A stretch of 9,822 nucleotides of DNA from Vulcanimicrobiota bacterium (GCA_019247395.1 JAFAOZ010000007.1:1-9822), one strand, 5' to 3'; shown: positions 1-6,813, counted from the first letter of the stretch. Notes: generated by a model from the sequence alone, not told the origin. A program made the numbers and translations.

Positions 1-3
1 AAA

Positions 4-48
4 TGTGTCATCCTGAGCGAAGCGCCGTAGGTGCGGAGTCGAAGGATC
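4..48 (+). repeat. Inverted repeat, left copy (TGTCATCCTGAGC family)
   Basis: The copy begins TGTGTCATCCTGAGCG at 4-19, has an 18 nt middle, and then GTCGAAGGA at 38-46. ATCCT at 10-14 can pair with AGGAT at 43-47, so each copy could form a weak hairpin by itself. It matches the right copy at 396-443 in inverted orientation over its outer 16 nt and its inner 9 nt. Repeats of this look are scattered between genes in many uncultured bacterial genomes; that is recollection, not a search. Confidence 0.7.
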
Positions 49-56
49 CGCTAAAA

Positions 57-350
57 TTATTTCTTATGCCGGCAACGGGCAAGCTCGTGAATTCGAAGCC
101 AATCTCCAGCGATCAACGCTTCCTTCTTCGCGCGCGTCCACCGTTTGAGCTTCTTCTCGCAATCAATCGCATCCATGACCTCGTGGAACTCGGAGGCATA
201 CACGAGCTCAACGGGACGGCGCGTAAACGTGTAGCAGCCCGGATCGGTGCCGAGGTTGTGTTGCGCGACGCGAACGTCGGCGTCCTTCGCGATACCGGTG
301 TATAACGAATTATCCGAGCAGCGCACGATATAGACGTAGTAGCTTTTCAT
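57..350 (-). CDS. GIY-YIG nuclease-family protein (YhbQ/UvrC N-terminal type)
   Basis: A 97-residue single-domain protein with the full core of the GIY-YIG family. YYVYIVRC (residues 4-11) is the first motif strand and LYTG (16-19) the second. Arg27 in the DVRVAQHN segment and Glu65 in CEKKLKRW fit the catalytic Arg and metal-binding Glu. RRPVELVY (44-51) is typical of the small stand-alone members. The family cuts DNA with one divalent metal, but the role of these small proteins is mostly unsettled. Start is ATG at 350 with only a weak AGAAG upstream; stop is TAA at 57. The gene is bracketed by inverted repeats, which suggests a link between nuclease and repeat, possibly spreading or processing it. 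A housekeeping repair role is the alternative. Confidence 0.85.
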   Translation of the reverse strand: MKSYYVYIVRCSDNSLYTGIAKDADVRVAQHNLGTDPGCYTFTRRPVELVYASEFHEVMDAIDCEKKLKRWTRAKKEALIAGDWLRIHELARCRHKK

Positions 351-395
351 ATGCAGCTTCTGCGACGAACTGCATGCGCATCAAGTTTAGCCCGC

Positions 396-443
396 GCGTC
401 CTTCGACTTCGCTCGCTGCGCTCGCTCCGCTCAGGATGACACA
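396..443 (-). repeat. Inverted repeat, right copy (TGTCATCCTGAGC family)
   Basis: Read on the minus strand, this copy starts TGTGTCATCCTGAGCG at 443-428, has a 20 nt GAGCGAGCGCAGCGAGCGAA middle that is itself nearly repetitive, and then GTCGAAGGA at 407-399. It differs from the left copy only in the middle and past the inner end. It lies between the start of the GIY-YIG gene and the stop of the M28 peptidase frame at 471. It may also act as transcriptional punctuation for the minus-strand cluster ending there. Confidence 0.7.
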
Positions 444-470
444 AAACTGCCGAGCGCCCCGCGCAAGGTA

Positions 471-1808
471 CTATTCGCGGGCGGCGATGGGATATACGGC
501 TGGGCTTCGCAAGCCGTTTTCGTCGACGCTGCGAACGGCGATGATGTCATCGTCCTTCGATACGGAGACCGTTGCTTCCGTAACGTTGCCGACGTTGCGG
601 GCATGCGCCCACTGCGCGGCGTCGGTCGCGCGCCAGAGAATTTCGTAGGCGACTGCGCCGGCCGAGGGTTTCCAGCGCAGCGTGGTGTCGTAACCCAGCC
701 GCCGCAACGGCATCTGCACGCCGGCAGGCGGCGCGGGGCCGAGCGCCAGCGTCGCCAACGCCGCGACGTTGGCCTGCGTTGCGCGCCGTAAGTACTGCGC
801 GTCGATGAACTGCGGAAGATCGCCGTACTGGACGCCGTTCTCCACGCGGACGTCTTGATGCTGGTGCGTGAAGTTTTCGTGCGCCTCGACAAAACGAATC
901 GCAGCGGCATATCCCGCGTCTTGAAACGATTCCTGATCGCCGCCGCGCATGAACCGATCCGAGCGATAAATTTGGCGAACGGCGAAATCGGACAGGTAGA
1001 CCGGCACGATCTCGGCGACGAAACGAGACAGCTCGCGCGACGGCGAATCGTTCTCCGAGCCGACGAGATTGACGCGCGCGTCCTCCGCGCCGCTGGGAAT
1101 GGCTTGGCTGAAGACGCGAATGACGTTGGGCTCCGAGCGTCCGTCGCCGCCGACGGAGTTGCCGATGATGTCGTTATTGAGAACGGCGAGAACCGGCGCG
1201 TGGCGCGCCACCAGCTCGCGCGCGTAGTGATTCGAGCCCCACAGACCGAGCTCTTCACCGTCGAAGCACGCAAAGACGATCGTGCCGCGGAATTGCGTCG
1301 ATGCCATCACGCGCGCCGCCTCGATCACGGCCGCGACGCTCGAGCCGTTGTCGTCGGCACCCGGCGCCGTACCGGCGCCGTCGGTGCAGCGCCCGTCGCA
1401 ATCGTCGTAGTGGCTCGACATGATGTAGACGCGGCCCGAATCGCTTCCGCGCAGCGTCGCAATCACGCTCGACTCAAGCACGGCGCGCGGCGTGCGCGGC
1501 GTCTTCGGCTGCGTATACGTATCGAGCGAGACGGTCATACGGCCGCCGGTCGTCGCCGCTATTGCTTCGAACTGGCGCGCGATCCAGTCGCGCGCCCCGA
1601 ACACGCCGTGCGACGGCGTGGAGCTGCGCTCGGAGAAGTCGTTGCGCGTTCCGAACGCGACCAGACGATTTACATTTGCCTGCAAACGGCCGGCATCCAC
1701 CTGGCCGACCATCGTCGCGATCGGCGCGTACGGGCTCAGCGCCGGCATCGGGTTATCCGAATCGAGCGCTGCGACGATCAGCGCGCCGGCGAGAACGAGT
1801 GCCTTCAT
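471..1808 (-). other. M28-family zinc aminopeptidase module with Fn3-like tail; possible separate gene from ATG 1808
   Basis: From the internal Met the module is 445 residues. MKALVLAGALIVAAL is a short signal-like hydrophobic start. The M28 zinc ligands are all visible: His133 with Asp135 in SSHYDD, bridging Asp152 in PGADDNGS, catalytic Glu185 and ligand Glu186 in FDGEELGLWGS, Asp213 in NNDIIG, and His315 in ENFTHQHQD. Such enzymes remove N-terminal residues from peptides, usually outside the cytoplasm. Residues about 360-440 (LRWKPSAGAVAYEILWR to VRSVDENGLRSPA) look like a fibronectin type III beta-sandwich. The ATG sits in GAGATGAAG with a poor GAAGAG ribosome site abutting it. Its TGA lies in a different frame from the upstream hydrolase. 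The stop is TAG at 471, close to the repeat at 443. Confidence 0.8.
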
Positions 1809-2684
1809 CTCTTCGTAGGATCTGCCGGCGATCGCGTAGGTAGCGCGTGTGACCTTGTGGATTGCCGCATAGGCGGCCGAATAGTCGTAGGCGTCGGCGG
1901 TCATGATCGCCAGGACGAAGGGCGAGTCGCCGTACGGTTCGACGATCGCGACGTCGTTGAGCATACCCTCGATCTCACCGGTCTTGTTGGCCACCGGGGT
2001 CCCGCGCGGCAGCGCGGCCGGGATGCCGTCGCGATCGGTCTGCCCGAGCATGATCTTGACCATCTGCCGGCAATGTTGCGCCGAAACGATCGTTCTTACC
2101 CCTTCGCGCGCGCCGCGCTCGATGAGGTAGAGCAGCCGCCCCATATCGGCAGGCGTCGACACGTTGTCGTTGTGGTGCACGATCGCCGAGTAGTCCAGAA
2201 ACTTGCGCGCGAGATGCGTGCGCTCCATTCCGGCTCGTCGCCCCACCGCATTGATATGCGAGACGCCGAAATGCCCGATAAGAAGATTCGCGGCAGTGTT
2301 ATCGCTGAGCTGAATCATCGGCACGATCAGCTCGCGGACGGTGAAGCGCTGGCCGTTATCCGCCTGTGCCATGAAATCGGAACCGCCGATGAGATCGCTG
2401 CTGTAAAACGTAATATGCTCCGAAAGCGCTCCGGGATGCGATTCCTCGGCGAGAAACGCGGTCGTCATGATCAGCACTTTGATCGTCGACGCAGTCGGGA
2501 ACCGGTGCGAGGCATGGTATTCCACGATCGGCGGTCCCGAGGCCATCGTCCGCGCATACACGCCGATACGGCCCGGCATGGATGCTGCGATCGCGCGAAC
2601 TTTGGCGCCGACCGACGGTGCCGCGAACGCCGGCACGGAGATCAGGGCGGCGCCGGCGGAGCTCAGGAAGGCGACGCGTTTCAC
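471..2684 (-). CDS. Continuous frame: exported SxxK serine hydrolase joined to M28 zinc peptidase with C-terminal Fn3-like domain
   Basis: As it stands this is one 737-residue frame. It starts at GTG 2684, with AAGGA eight bases upstream, and overlaps the end of permease 1 as GTGA. Residues 1-292 form a complete class A beta-lactamase-like hydrolase with its own signal peptide. Residue 293 is a Met opening a second export-like sequence and an M28 peptidase of 445 residues. No stop codon separates them. Both halves have about the length of their free-standing relatives, so this may be two genes whose separating stop was lost by substitution, by a frameshift or by a sequence error, or a genuine fusion. 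The modules are described separately. As the last member of the minus-strand cluster it would be exported and act in the envelope. Confidence 0.8.
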   Translation of the reverse strand: MKRVAFLSSAGAALISVPAFAAPSVGAKVRAIAASMPGRIGVYARTMASGPPIVEYHASHRFPTASTIKVLIMTTAFLAEESHPGALSEHITFYSSDLIGGSDFMAQADNGQRFTVRELIVPMIQLSDNTAANLLIGHFGVSHINAVGRRAGMERTHLARKFLDYSAIVHHNDNVSTPADMGRLLYLIERGAREGVRTIVSAQHCRQMVKIMLGQTDRDGIPAALPRGTPVANKTGEIEGMLNDVAIVEPYGDSPFVLAIMTADAYDYSAAYAAIHKVTRATYAIAGRSYEEMKALVLAGALIVAALDSDNPMPALSPYAPIATMVGQVDAGRLQANVNRLVAFGTRNDFSERSSTPSHGVFGARDWIARQFEAIAATTGGRMTVSLDTYTQPKTPRTPRAVLESSVIATLRGSDSGRVYIMSSHYDDCDGRCTDGAGTAPGADDNGSSVAAVIEAARVMASTQFRGTIVFACFDGEELGLWGSNHYARELVARHAPVLAVLNNDIIGNSVGGDGRSEPNVIRVFSQAIPSGAEDARVNLVGSENDSPSRELSRFVAEIVPVYLSDFAVRQIYRSDRFMRGGDQESFQDAGYAAAIRFVEAHENFTHQHQDVRVENGVQYGDLPQFIDAQYLRRATQANVAALATLALGPAPPAGVQMPLRRLGYDTTLRWKPSAGAVAYEILWRATDAAQWAHARNVGNVTEATVSVSKDDDIIAVRSVDENGLRSPAVYPIAARE
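1809..2684 (-). other. Serine hydrolase module, class A beta-lactamase-like (residues 1-292)
   Basis: The N-terminus is a classic signal peptide: basic start (GTG-encoded Met, KR), hydrophobic core, then PAFA|AP near residue 21. The three motifs of penicillin-recognising serine enzymes are present: STIK with Ser66 and Lys69, SDN at 127-129, and KTG at 234-236. The order and spacing fit the class A beta-lactamase / PF13354 family. The omega-loop Glu needed for beta-lactam deacylation is not visible; the matching stretch before VSTPADM reads KFLDYSAIVHHND. It may therefore bind peptidoglycan or penicillin without being an efficient beta-lactamase. The final helix (DYSAAYAAIHKVTRATYAI) closes the domain normally, so the catalytic fold looks intact up to the junction with the peptidase. 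Confidence 0.8.
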
Positions 2685-3475
2685 GAGCCCGTTCCTTGAT
2701 AATGGCGAAGGCCGACAAGCCAGAACGCGTACGCCACTCCCAGCCACGCCAAACCGATCGCCGGCGTCAACAATCCGACCGCGGGGTTGAGATGCAGTGC
2801 GACTTCGGTTTTCTGTAAGAAAAACGTTGCCGGGAAGTAATTCATGAATGCAAACGGCAGCACGAAGGCGAGCACGATGCGCACGCCGCGCGTGTAGATG
2901 CTGATGGGATATCGCGTGAAGTCCTGTTCCAGCGACATCACGACCCAGCGAATCGTGTCGACGCGCACGAACCAGAACGAGCAGGTCGCAACGACGAGCG
3001 AAATGCCAAGGTCGATCAGCGCGCCGCCCAAGATGATCAATGGAACGAACACGATGAAAATCCAGTCGACGCGTACGTTTGCGGCAGCCGTTGCCGCCGC
3101 GAGCGTCGCAAGCCCGAGGATCAAGCCGTCGGGAACGATCTGCTGCGGCACGGTGAGGACTTGAAAGAGCGTATCGAGCGGTCGAACGAGGAAACGGTCG
3201 AACCGGCCTTCGCGGACGTAGTCGGGGACGCTCACGACGGTAAAGAAGAGCGTGTTGTGCAGCTCGTGGCCCGCCATCCACAGCGCGTAGAGAAAGAACA
3301 TCTCGCGGAACGTCCAGCCGTTCATCGACGGAAATTGCCGCATCGTGACCCAGAGGGCTCCCAGTGCGACGCCGTGATAGACGATCGTAAAGACGAACCA
3401 CATCACGAAGTTGGCGCGGTATTCGAGCAGGGTCAGGAAGTTAATCCGCCAGTATTCCGCGTAAGCCCGCAGCAT
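2681..3475 (-). CDS. ABC-2 type exporter permease (COG3694 / PF06182 type)
   Basis: A 264-residue membrane protein with about six hydrophobic spans: roughly residues 20-43, 58-80, 112-133, 138-170, 198-219 and 233-256. Two conserved blocks of the PF06182 family are clear: VREGRFDRFLVRPLDTLFQ at 87-105, the cytoplasmic loop that should contact the ATPase, and RYPISIYTRGVRI at 188-200 leading into LPFAFMNYFPA. It should form the pore together with permease 2, powered by the ATPase encoded at 5830-6813. The substrate of this exporter family is unknown. The start is ATG at 3475, two bases from the ATG of the divergent glycosylase gene. Its stop overlaps the next GTG start as GTGA. It is separated from its partner genes by the antisense glycosylase gene, so it needs either its own promoter inside that gene or a long read-through transcript. 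Confidence 0.85.
   Translation of the reverse strand: MLRAYAEYWRINFLTLLEYRANFVMWFVFTIVYHGVALGALWVTMRQFPSMNGWTFREMFFLYALWMAGHELHNTLFFTVVSVPDYVREGRFDRFLVRPLDTLFQVLTVPQQIVPDGLILGLATLAAATAAANVRVDWIFIVFVPLIILGGALIDLGISLVVATCSFWFVRVDTIRWVVMSLEQDFTRYPISIYTRGVRIVLAFVLPFAFMNYFPATFFLQKTEVALHLNPAVGLLTPAIGLAWLGVAYAFWLVGLRHYQGTGS
2693..2697 (-). promoter_or_regulatory. Ribosome binding site for the GTG start at 2684
   Basis: AAGGA on the minus strand ends eight bases before GTG 2684, inside the last codons of permease 1. It supports the GTG start over other starts and places the signal peptide at the true N-terminus. Confidence 0.65.
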
Positions 3476-3477
3476 CG

Positions 3478-4359
3478 ATGAAACGCTTCGGTGCCGCGAT
3501 GACTCTACCCGTGCAAGCGCCCTATCGCCTGGATTTGACGGCCGACGCGTTGCGCCGGTTGGCCAGCAATGTGGTGGACGTCATCGGCGCCGACGGGACC
3601 TTGTACCGTGCGTTGCAGGATGAGCGCGGCGCCGAACTCGTCGCGGTGCGCTCGGCCGGAGGCGCGATCGAAGTGCGAGCGACCGGTCGCAATCCCGAAC
3701 GCTGGCTGCCCGCCATCGCGCGAATGCTTGGCACGCAAGTCGACCTCAAGAACTGGTATGCGCGGGCGCGAACGATTCCATGGCTCGCGCGGCTGGCGAG
3801 CTCGCTGCGAGGTCTTAAGCCGCCGCGCTATCCAACGCTGTGGGAAGCACTCGCGCACTCAATTCTCTTTCAGCAAATTTCGATCCACGCCGCGGCGGCG
3901 ATCATGCGGCGCGTGGTCGAACGGCTGGGAACAACCGTCGGGCTCGAAGAGGTGCGGTGCGTCGCCTTTCCGCCGCCGCAGCGATGGCTCGACGTCAGCG
4001 ATGCGGTCTTACGCGAGGCGGGAACCTCGGCCAACAAGATCGCGCACCTGCGCTCCGCCGCTGCGGCCGTCGTCGAAGGCGATATCAGCGAACGAGAACT
4101 GGAGCAGCTCCCCACGCCCGAAGCCGCGCTTCGCCTTTGCGCGATTCGCGGAATCGGCCCGTGGAGCGCATCGGTCGTACTGCTGCGCGGGATGGGGCGC
4201 CTCGATACGTTCCCGCTGCGCGATTCCGGCGTCGCGCGTTCGCTGGCGCTTATCTCCGGTGAAGCGCAGGTGGATCAAAACGTGCTGCTCGAACGGCTCG
4301 GCGACGTTCGCGGGATGCTCTACTACCATTTGCTGCTTGGCCGCATGCGCAATCTTTAG
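3478..4359 (+). CDS. DNA-3-methyladenine glycosylase II (AlkA-type, HhH-GPD)
   Basis: A 293-residue base-excision repair glycosylase that should remove alkylated bases such as 3-methyladenine by cutting the N-glycosidic bond. Residues about 14-105 match the AlkA N-terminal domain. LWEALAHSILFQQIS (121-135) opens the HhH-GPD catalytic domain. The helix-hairpin-helix with its glycine hairpin is LCAIRGIGPWSASVVLLRG (220-238). DTFPLRD follows, placing the catalytic Asp at 249 by alignment with the PDD of E. coli AlkA. The start could be ATG 3478 or ATG 3499 (MTLPVQAPYRL), which fits the family better; neither has a good ribosome site. The gene lies antisense within the ABC transporter cluster: 2 bp from the permease 1 start, and its TAG (4357-4359) overlaps the TAA (4356-4358) of permease 2. 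Confidence 0.9.
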   Translation: MKRFGAAMTLPVQAPYRLDLTADALRRLASNVVDVIGADGTLYRALQDERGAELVAVRSAGGAIEVRATGRNPERWLPAIARMLGTQVDLKNWYARARTIPWLARLASSLRGLKPPRYPTLWEALAHSILFQQISIHAAAAIMRRVVERLGTTVGLEEVRCVAFPPPQRWLDVSDAVLREAGTSANKIAHLRSAAAAVVEGDISERELEQLPTPEAALRLCAIRGIGPWSASVVLLRGMGRLDTFPLRDSGVARSLALISGEAQVDQNVLLERLGDVRGMLYYHLLLGRMRNL

Positions 4360-5147
4360 CCCCCTTGTACGATGACGCGGTTCGATGCCGCACGCCAAAC
4401 CAGTGACGACAACACGGCGAAAAGCACCAGCCAGAGCAGCTGTGCCAGAATGCTCGCAGCCCATTGCTCGGGCGGAATCACGCCGACATAGATCAGCAGC
4501 GGCGTGGAATAGATCGCCGCAAACGGCAGCGCAAAAACGATCCGGCCGAGGATTCCGGGGAAGAGCGTGAGCGGAATCACTTGACCCGAGAGCAGATCGG
4601 AGACCCAGCGCACGATCAGCTGCGCGGCGAACGTCTCGAGCGTCCAAAAGGCGATGCAGTTCATCAAGAAGTTGAGAAAAAAGTTTACCCCGTAGCCGAT
4701 AATGAAGGCCAAGAAAAATGCCGCAAACGTCGCCGGCGGGGCGACGTCGATGTGCACGAGCAGCAGCGCGCAGAGCAGCGAGGGGATGACTAAGAGCGCG
4801 TGCAGCAGCGTCTGCCCGAAGCCGTCGCTGAAGAAGTAGAGCGGCACGCTGATCGGTTTCATCAAGTCGGTAGCGATGGTTCCTTCGCGAATCTTCTCGC
4901 GAATGAGCCGCGTGCCGTCGACCTCCAAAATCAGCGACATGAGCATGGCGATCGTCGCGTACGTGATCATGCTATGCAGCGGCAGATTTGTCGGCGCGGC
5001 ATTCTGCGCGTACAGCGCCGTCCAGAGTGCGCGCAGGATATAAACGCGCAGCACGAGCGAGCCGATCTCCATCAGCACTTCGATGCGGTAGGTTGCCTCG
5101 CGCGAGAACGCTTTCTTCGCGAACTCGACGTAGGGGGCGAGGTTCAA
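4356..5147 (-). CDS. ABC-2 type exporter permease (COG4587 type)
   Basis: A 263-residue membrane protein with about six hydrophobic segments. IREKIREGTIATDLMKPIS (82-100) is the cytoplasmic coupling loop and mirrors the VREGRFDRFLVRPL loop of permease 1. The second half (SGQVIPLTLFPGILGRI followed by LPFAAIYSTPLLIYVG) is typical of COG4587 proteins. These normally sit beside a COG3694 permease and a COG4586 ATPase, all three of which occur in this window. The start is TTG at 5147, overlapping the upstream stop as TTGA, with AGAAGG four bases before it. The coupling to the upstream beta-helix gene suggests co-translation. Its stop overlaps that of the convergent glycosylase gene, leaving no room for an intergenic terminator. 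Substrate not deducible. Confidence 0.85.
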   Translation of the reverse strand: MNLAPYVEFAKKAFSREATYRIEVLMEIGSLVLRVYILRALWTALYAQNAAPTNLPLHSMITYATIAMLMSLILEVDGTRLIREKIREGTIATDLMKPISVPLYFFSDGFGQTLLHALLVIPSLLCALLLVHIDVAPPATFAAFFLAFIIGYGVNFFLNFLMNCIAFWTLETFAAQLIVRWVSDLLSGQVIPLTLFPGILGRIVFALPFAAIYSTPLLIYVGVIPPEQWAASILAQLLWLVLFAVLSSLVWRAASNRVIVQGG

Positions 5148-5833
5148 CGGCCCTTCTGCCGTTTGATCGCCGCCTGGCGGCGCTGCTCCATCTCTTCGAG
5201 CTCGAGCATCATCACGTCGACAACTTTATCGACCTGCGTCGCCTGGGTCGGCGGCGGCTCTTCGCCGGAGCGGCGCCTTGGCGCGGGCTTCACGTTGCGG
5301 TGCTCTTCCAGCGCGCTGTCTTGCGCGTGCGTCTTACGCAAGAACTTCGCGTAGGCTTCGGCGGCGCGCGCGGGTATATCGTCCCCCGCTTCGAGATTGA
5401 AGATGTCGCCGAGATGACGGGCCTGCGCGCCGGAGCCCGCGGTGACCCGCTCGTTCGCACGGATCAGCGAGCGGTGCGCTACCGCACTCCCGTCCTCGAG
5501 CGTCGCGCCGTTGAAGACCTGCGCGCCGCCGGCGATGAAGCAGCCGCTTCCAATCGTTGCGCCGACAACGTAGGCGAGCGGCCCGACGATACAACGGTCG
5601 CCGACCGCGCAGGGAAACTGCAGCGCACTTCCTCCGCTTGCCTTGATGACGGCGCCCTCCATGACGACGCTTTGCGATCCAATCGTGATCGGAGCGCCTT
5701 CAGACGTAACGACCGCGCCGTGCAGAACGGCGCTTTCAGCACCGATCGTGACGTCGCCGGCGACGATCGCACTCGGCGCGACGTACGCAGTGGAGTGAAT
5801 TTTCGGCCGTTTCGTTCCGCTCGATAGAATCAT
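5144..5833 (-). CDS. Gamma-carbonic-anhydrase-fold beta-helix protein lacking the zinc histidines
   Basis: A 229-residue protein whose first 150 residues are hexapeptide repeats of a left-handed beta-helix (AYVAPSAIVAGDVTIGAESAVLHG and onward), laid out like gamma-class carbonic anhydrases. The three metal histidines of that family are replaced: Lys64 in GAVIKAS, Pro85 in IVGPLAYV and Val90 five residues on. The RGD-type motif near residue 38 is also absent. Carbonic anhydrase activity is therefore unlikely and a structural or binding role is more plausible. The tail from about 150 is charged and Pro-rich (RRRSGEEPPP) and ends in a likely amphipathic helix (VDVMMLELEEMEQRRQAAIK). ATG 5833 overlaps the ATPase stop as ATGA and has a strong ribosome site. 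Its position between ATPase and permease genes suggests it is an accessory part of the transporter, which is inference. Confidence 0.8.
   Translation of the reverse strand: MILSSGTKRPKIHSTAYVAPSAIVAGDVTIGAESAVLHGAVVTSEGAPITIGSQSVVMEGAVIKASGGSALQFPCAVGDRCIVGPLAYVVGATIGSGCFIAGGAQVFNGATLEDGSAVAHRSLIRANERVTAGSGAQARHLGDIFNLEAGDDIPARAAEAYAKFLRKTHAQDSALEEHRNVKPAPRRRSGEEPPPTQATQVDKVVDVMMLELEEMEQRRQAAIKRQKGR
5152..5157 (-). promoter_or_regulatory. Ribosome binding site for the TTG start at 5147
   Basis: AGAAGG on the minus strand lies four bases before TTG 5147, within the last codons of the beta-helix gene. With the TTGA overlap it supports this rare start codon. Confidence 0.5.
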
Positions 5834-6813
5834 GATGCGTCCTCCTTCGACCGGCCGCCGTATCCTTCGACGTAAATCCGCCGGATGATGGATTCAAGAT
5901 CGGGTTCTTCCAGACTCACGTCTTCGACGCGATAACGTTCGCTCGCTTGGCGAACGAGCAGATCCGCTCGCTGAAGATTGCGGTCGAAGCGAAACCGCGC
6001 GATTGGACCCTCGACTTCTGCGACCGCAGCGCCATCGAGGTGCGGGCGTTCGACGGGTTCGCAGAAACGCACGACCAGCGTGCGAAAGCGGCCGTATTCG
6101 CTTTTGATGCGATCGATGTCGCCGTCATAGATGAGCGTACCGTTGTCGATCAGCACGATGCGCCGGCAGAGCCGTTCGACGTCCGCCAGGTCGTGCGTGG
6201 TCAAGACGATCGTCGCGCCGCGTTCGGCGTTGATGCGGGCGATGAACTCGCGAATCGCTTCCTTCGCCACGACGTCAAGCCCGATCGTCGGCTCGTCCAG
6301 ATACACGATCTTTGGGCTGTGAAGGAGCGCCGCGGCGAAATCTCCGCGCATGCGCTGTCCGAGCGAAAGCTGACGCACGGGCGTTCGCAAAAAGCTGCCC
6401 ATGTCCAGAATTTGCACGAATTCGTCGAGGTTGCGGCGATACTGGTCGCGCGGCACACCGTAGATCGCGCGGAGCAGCTCGAACGATTCGACGAGGGGCA
6501 AGTCCCAATAGAGCTGGCTGCGCTGCCCAAAAATCACGCCGATGTTGCGCCCGTTCTCTTTGCGCTGCTTCCACGGCACGAGTCCCGCAACGCGGACTTC
6601 ACCGGAGGTCGGAACGAGGATGCCGGTAAGCATCTTGATCGTCGTCGATTTCCCTGCGCCGTTGGGCCCTATGTAACCGACGAGCTCGCCCGGCTCGAGC
6701 GCGAAGCTGACGTCGTCGACGGCCACGCGATCCTCGTATTGCGTCGAAAAAAAGGAACGAAGCGCGCCGAGCGTTCCCGGAACGCGCCTGCGGGTGCGAA
6801 AGACTTTGCGCAA
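5830..6813 (-). CDS. ABC transporter ATPase (COG4586 type)
   Basis: A 327-residue nucleotide-binding subunit with every ABC motif: Walker A GPNGAGKST (49-57), Q-loop Gln97 in FGQRSQLYWDLP, signature LSLGQR (149-154), Walker B IVYLDEP with Asp173 and Glu174, and H-loop His207 in TTHDLADVERL. GTLGALRSFFSTQYEDRVAVDDVSF at the N-terminus and a C-terminal extension of about 90 residues fit COG4586. It should drive export by the two permeases encoded downstream. The furthest upstream ordinary start is TTG 6813. However, the frame continues upstream as LPIVETRD, which matches the first strand of ABC ATPases, so the real start is probably about eight codons earlier, perhaps CTG 6837. It is first in its cluster, divergent from the kinase gene, and ends in an ATGA overlap. 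Confidence 0.9.
   Translation of the reverse strand: MRKVFRTRRRVPGTLGALRSFFSTQYEDRVAVDDVSFALEPGELVGYIGPNGAGKSTTIKMLTGILVPTSGEVRVAGLVPWKQRKENGRNIGVIFGQRSQLYWDLPLVESFELLRAIYGVPRDQYRRNLDEFVQILDMGSFLRTPVRQLSLGQRMRGDFAAALLHSPKIVYLDEPTIGLDVVAKEAIREFIARINAERGATIVLTTHDLADVERLCRRIVLIDNGTLIYDGDIDRIKSEYGRFRTLVVRFCEPVERPHLDGAAVAEVEGPIARFRFDRNLQRADLLVRQASERYRVEDVSLEEPDLESIIRRIYVEGYGGRSKEDAS
5841..5847 (-). promoter_or_regulatory. Strong ribosome binding site for the beta-helix gene
   Basis: AAGGAGG, a perfect match to the anti-Shine-Dalgarno, lies seven bases before ATG 5833 and inside the last codons of the ATPase gene. It is the best ribosome site in the window, so the beta-helix protein may be made in amounts at least equal to the ATPase. 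Confidence 0.8.

Larger units (their letters stand above)
4..443. mobile_element. Putative repeat-bounded unit carrying a GIY-YIG gene
   Basis: The unit has inverted ends: TGTGTCATCCTGAGCG reads inward from position 4 and again, on the minus strand, inward from position 443. Each end also carries GTCGAAGGA further in. Only one gene, a GIY-YIG nuclease-family gene, lies between the ends, 8 bp from one repeat and about 47 bp from the other. No transposase is visible. Target-site duplication cannot be assessed because the left flank is only three bases. That the whole unit moves is an inference; the alternative is a resident gene next to two independent copies of a dispersed intergenic repeat. 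Confidence 0.45.

Noticed and set aside
3..305. Plus-strand frame starting MCHPERSAVG in the left repeat
   Set aside because: It is the usual chance translation of the repeat, running antisense through the GIY-YIG gene, which has intact family motifs.
855..2699. Long plus-strand open frame of 614 codons opposite the hydrolase-peptidase frame
   Set aside because: It is rich in Arg and Ala with no recognisable motif, and it mirrors a frame that holds complete SxxK and M28 motifs. It is a shadow caused by high GC.
471..3401. Extension of the hydrolase-peptidase frame upstream to position 3401
   Set aside because: The extra 239 codons lie inside permease 1 in another frame and encode Arg-rich sequence. 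The signal peptide, ribosome site and GTGA overlap all place the start at 2684.
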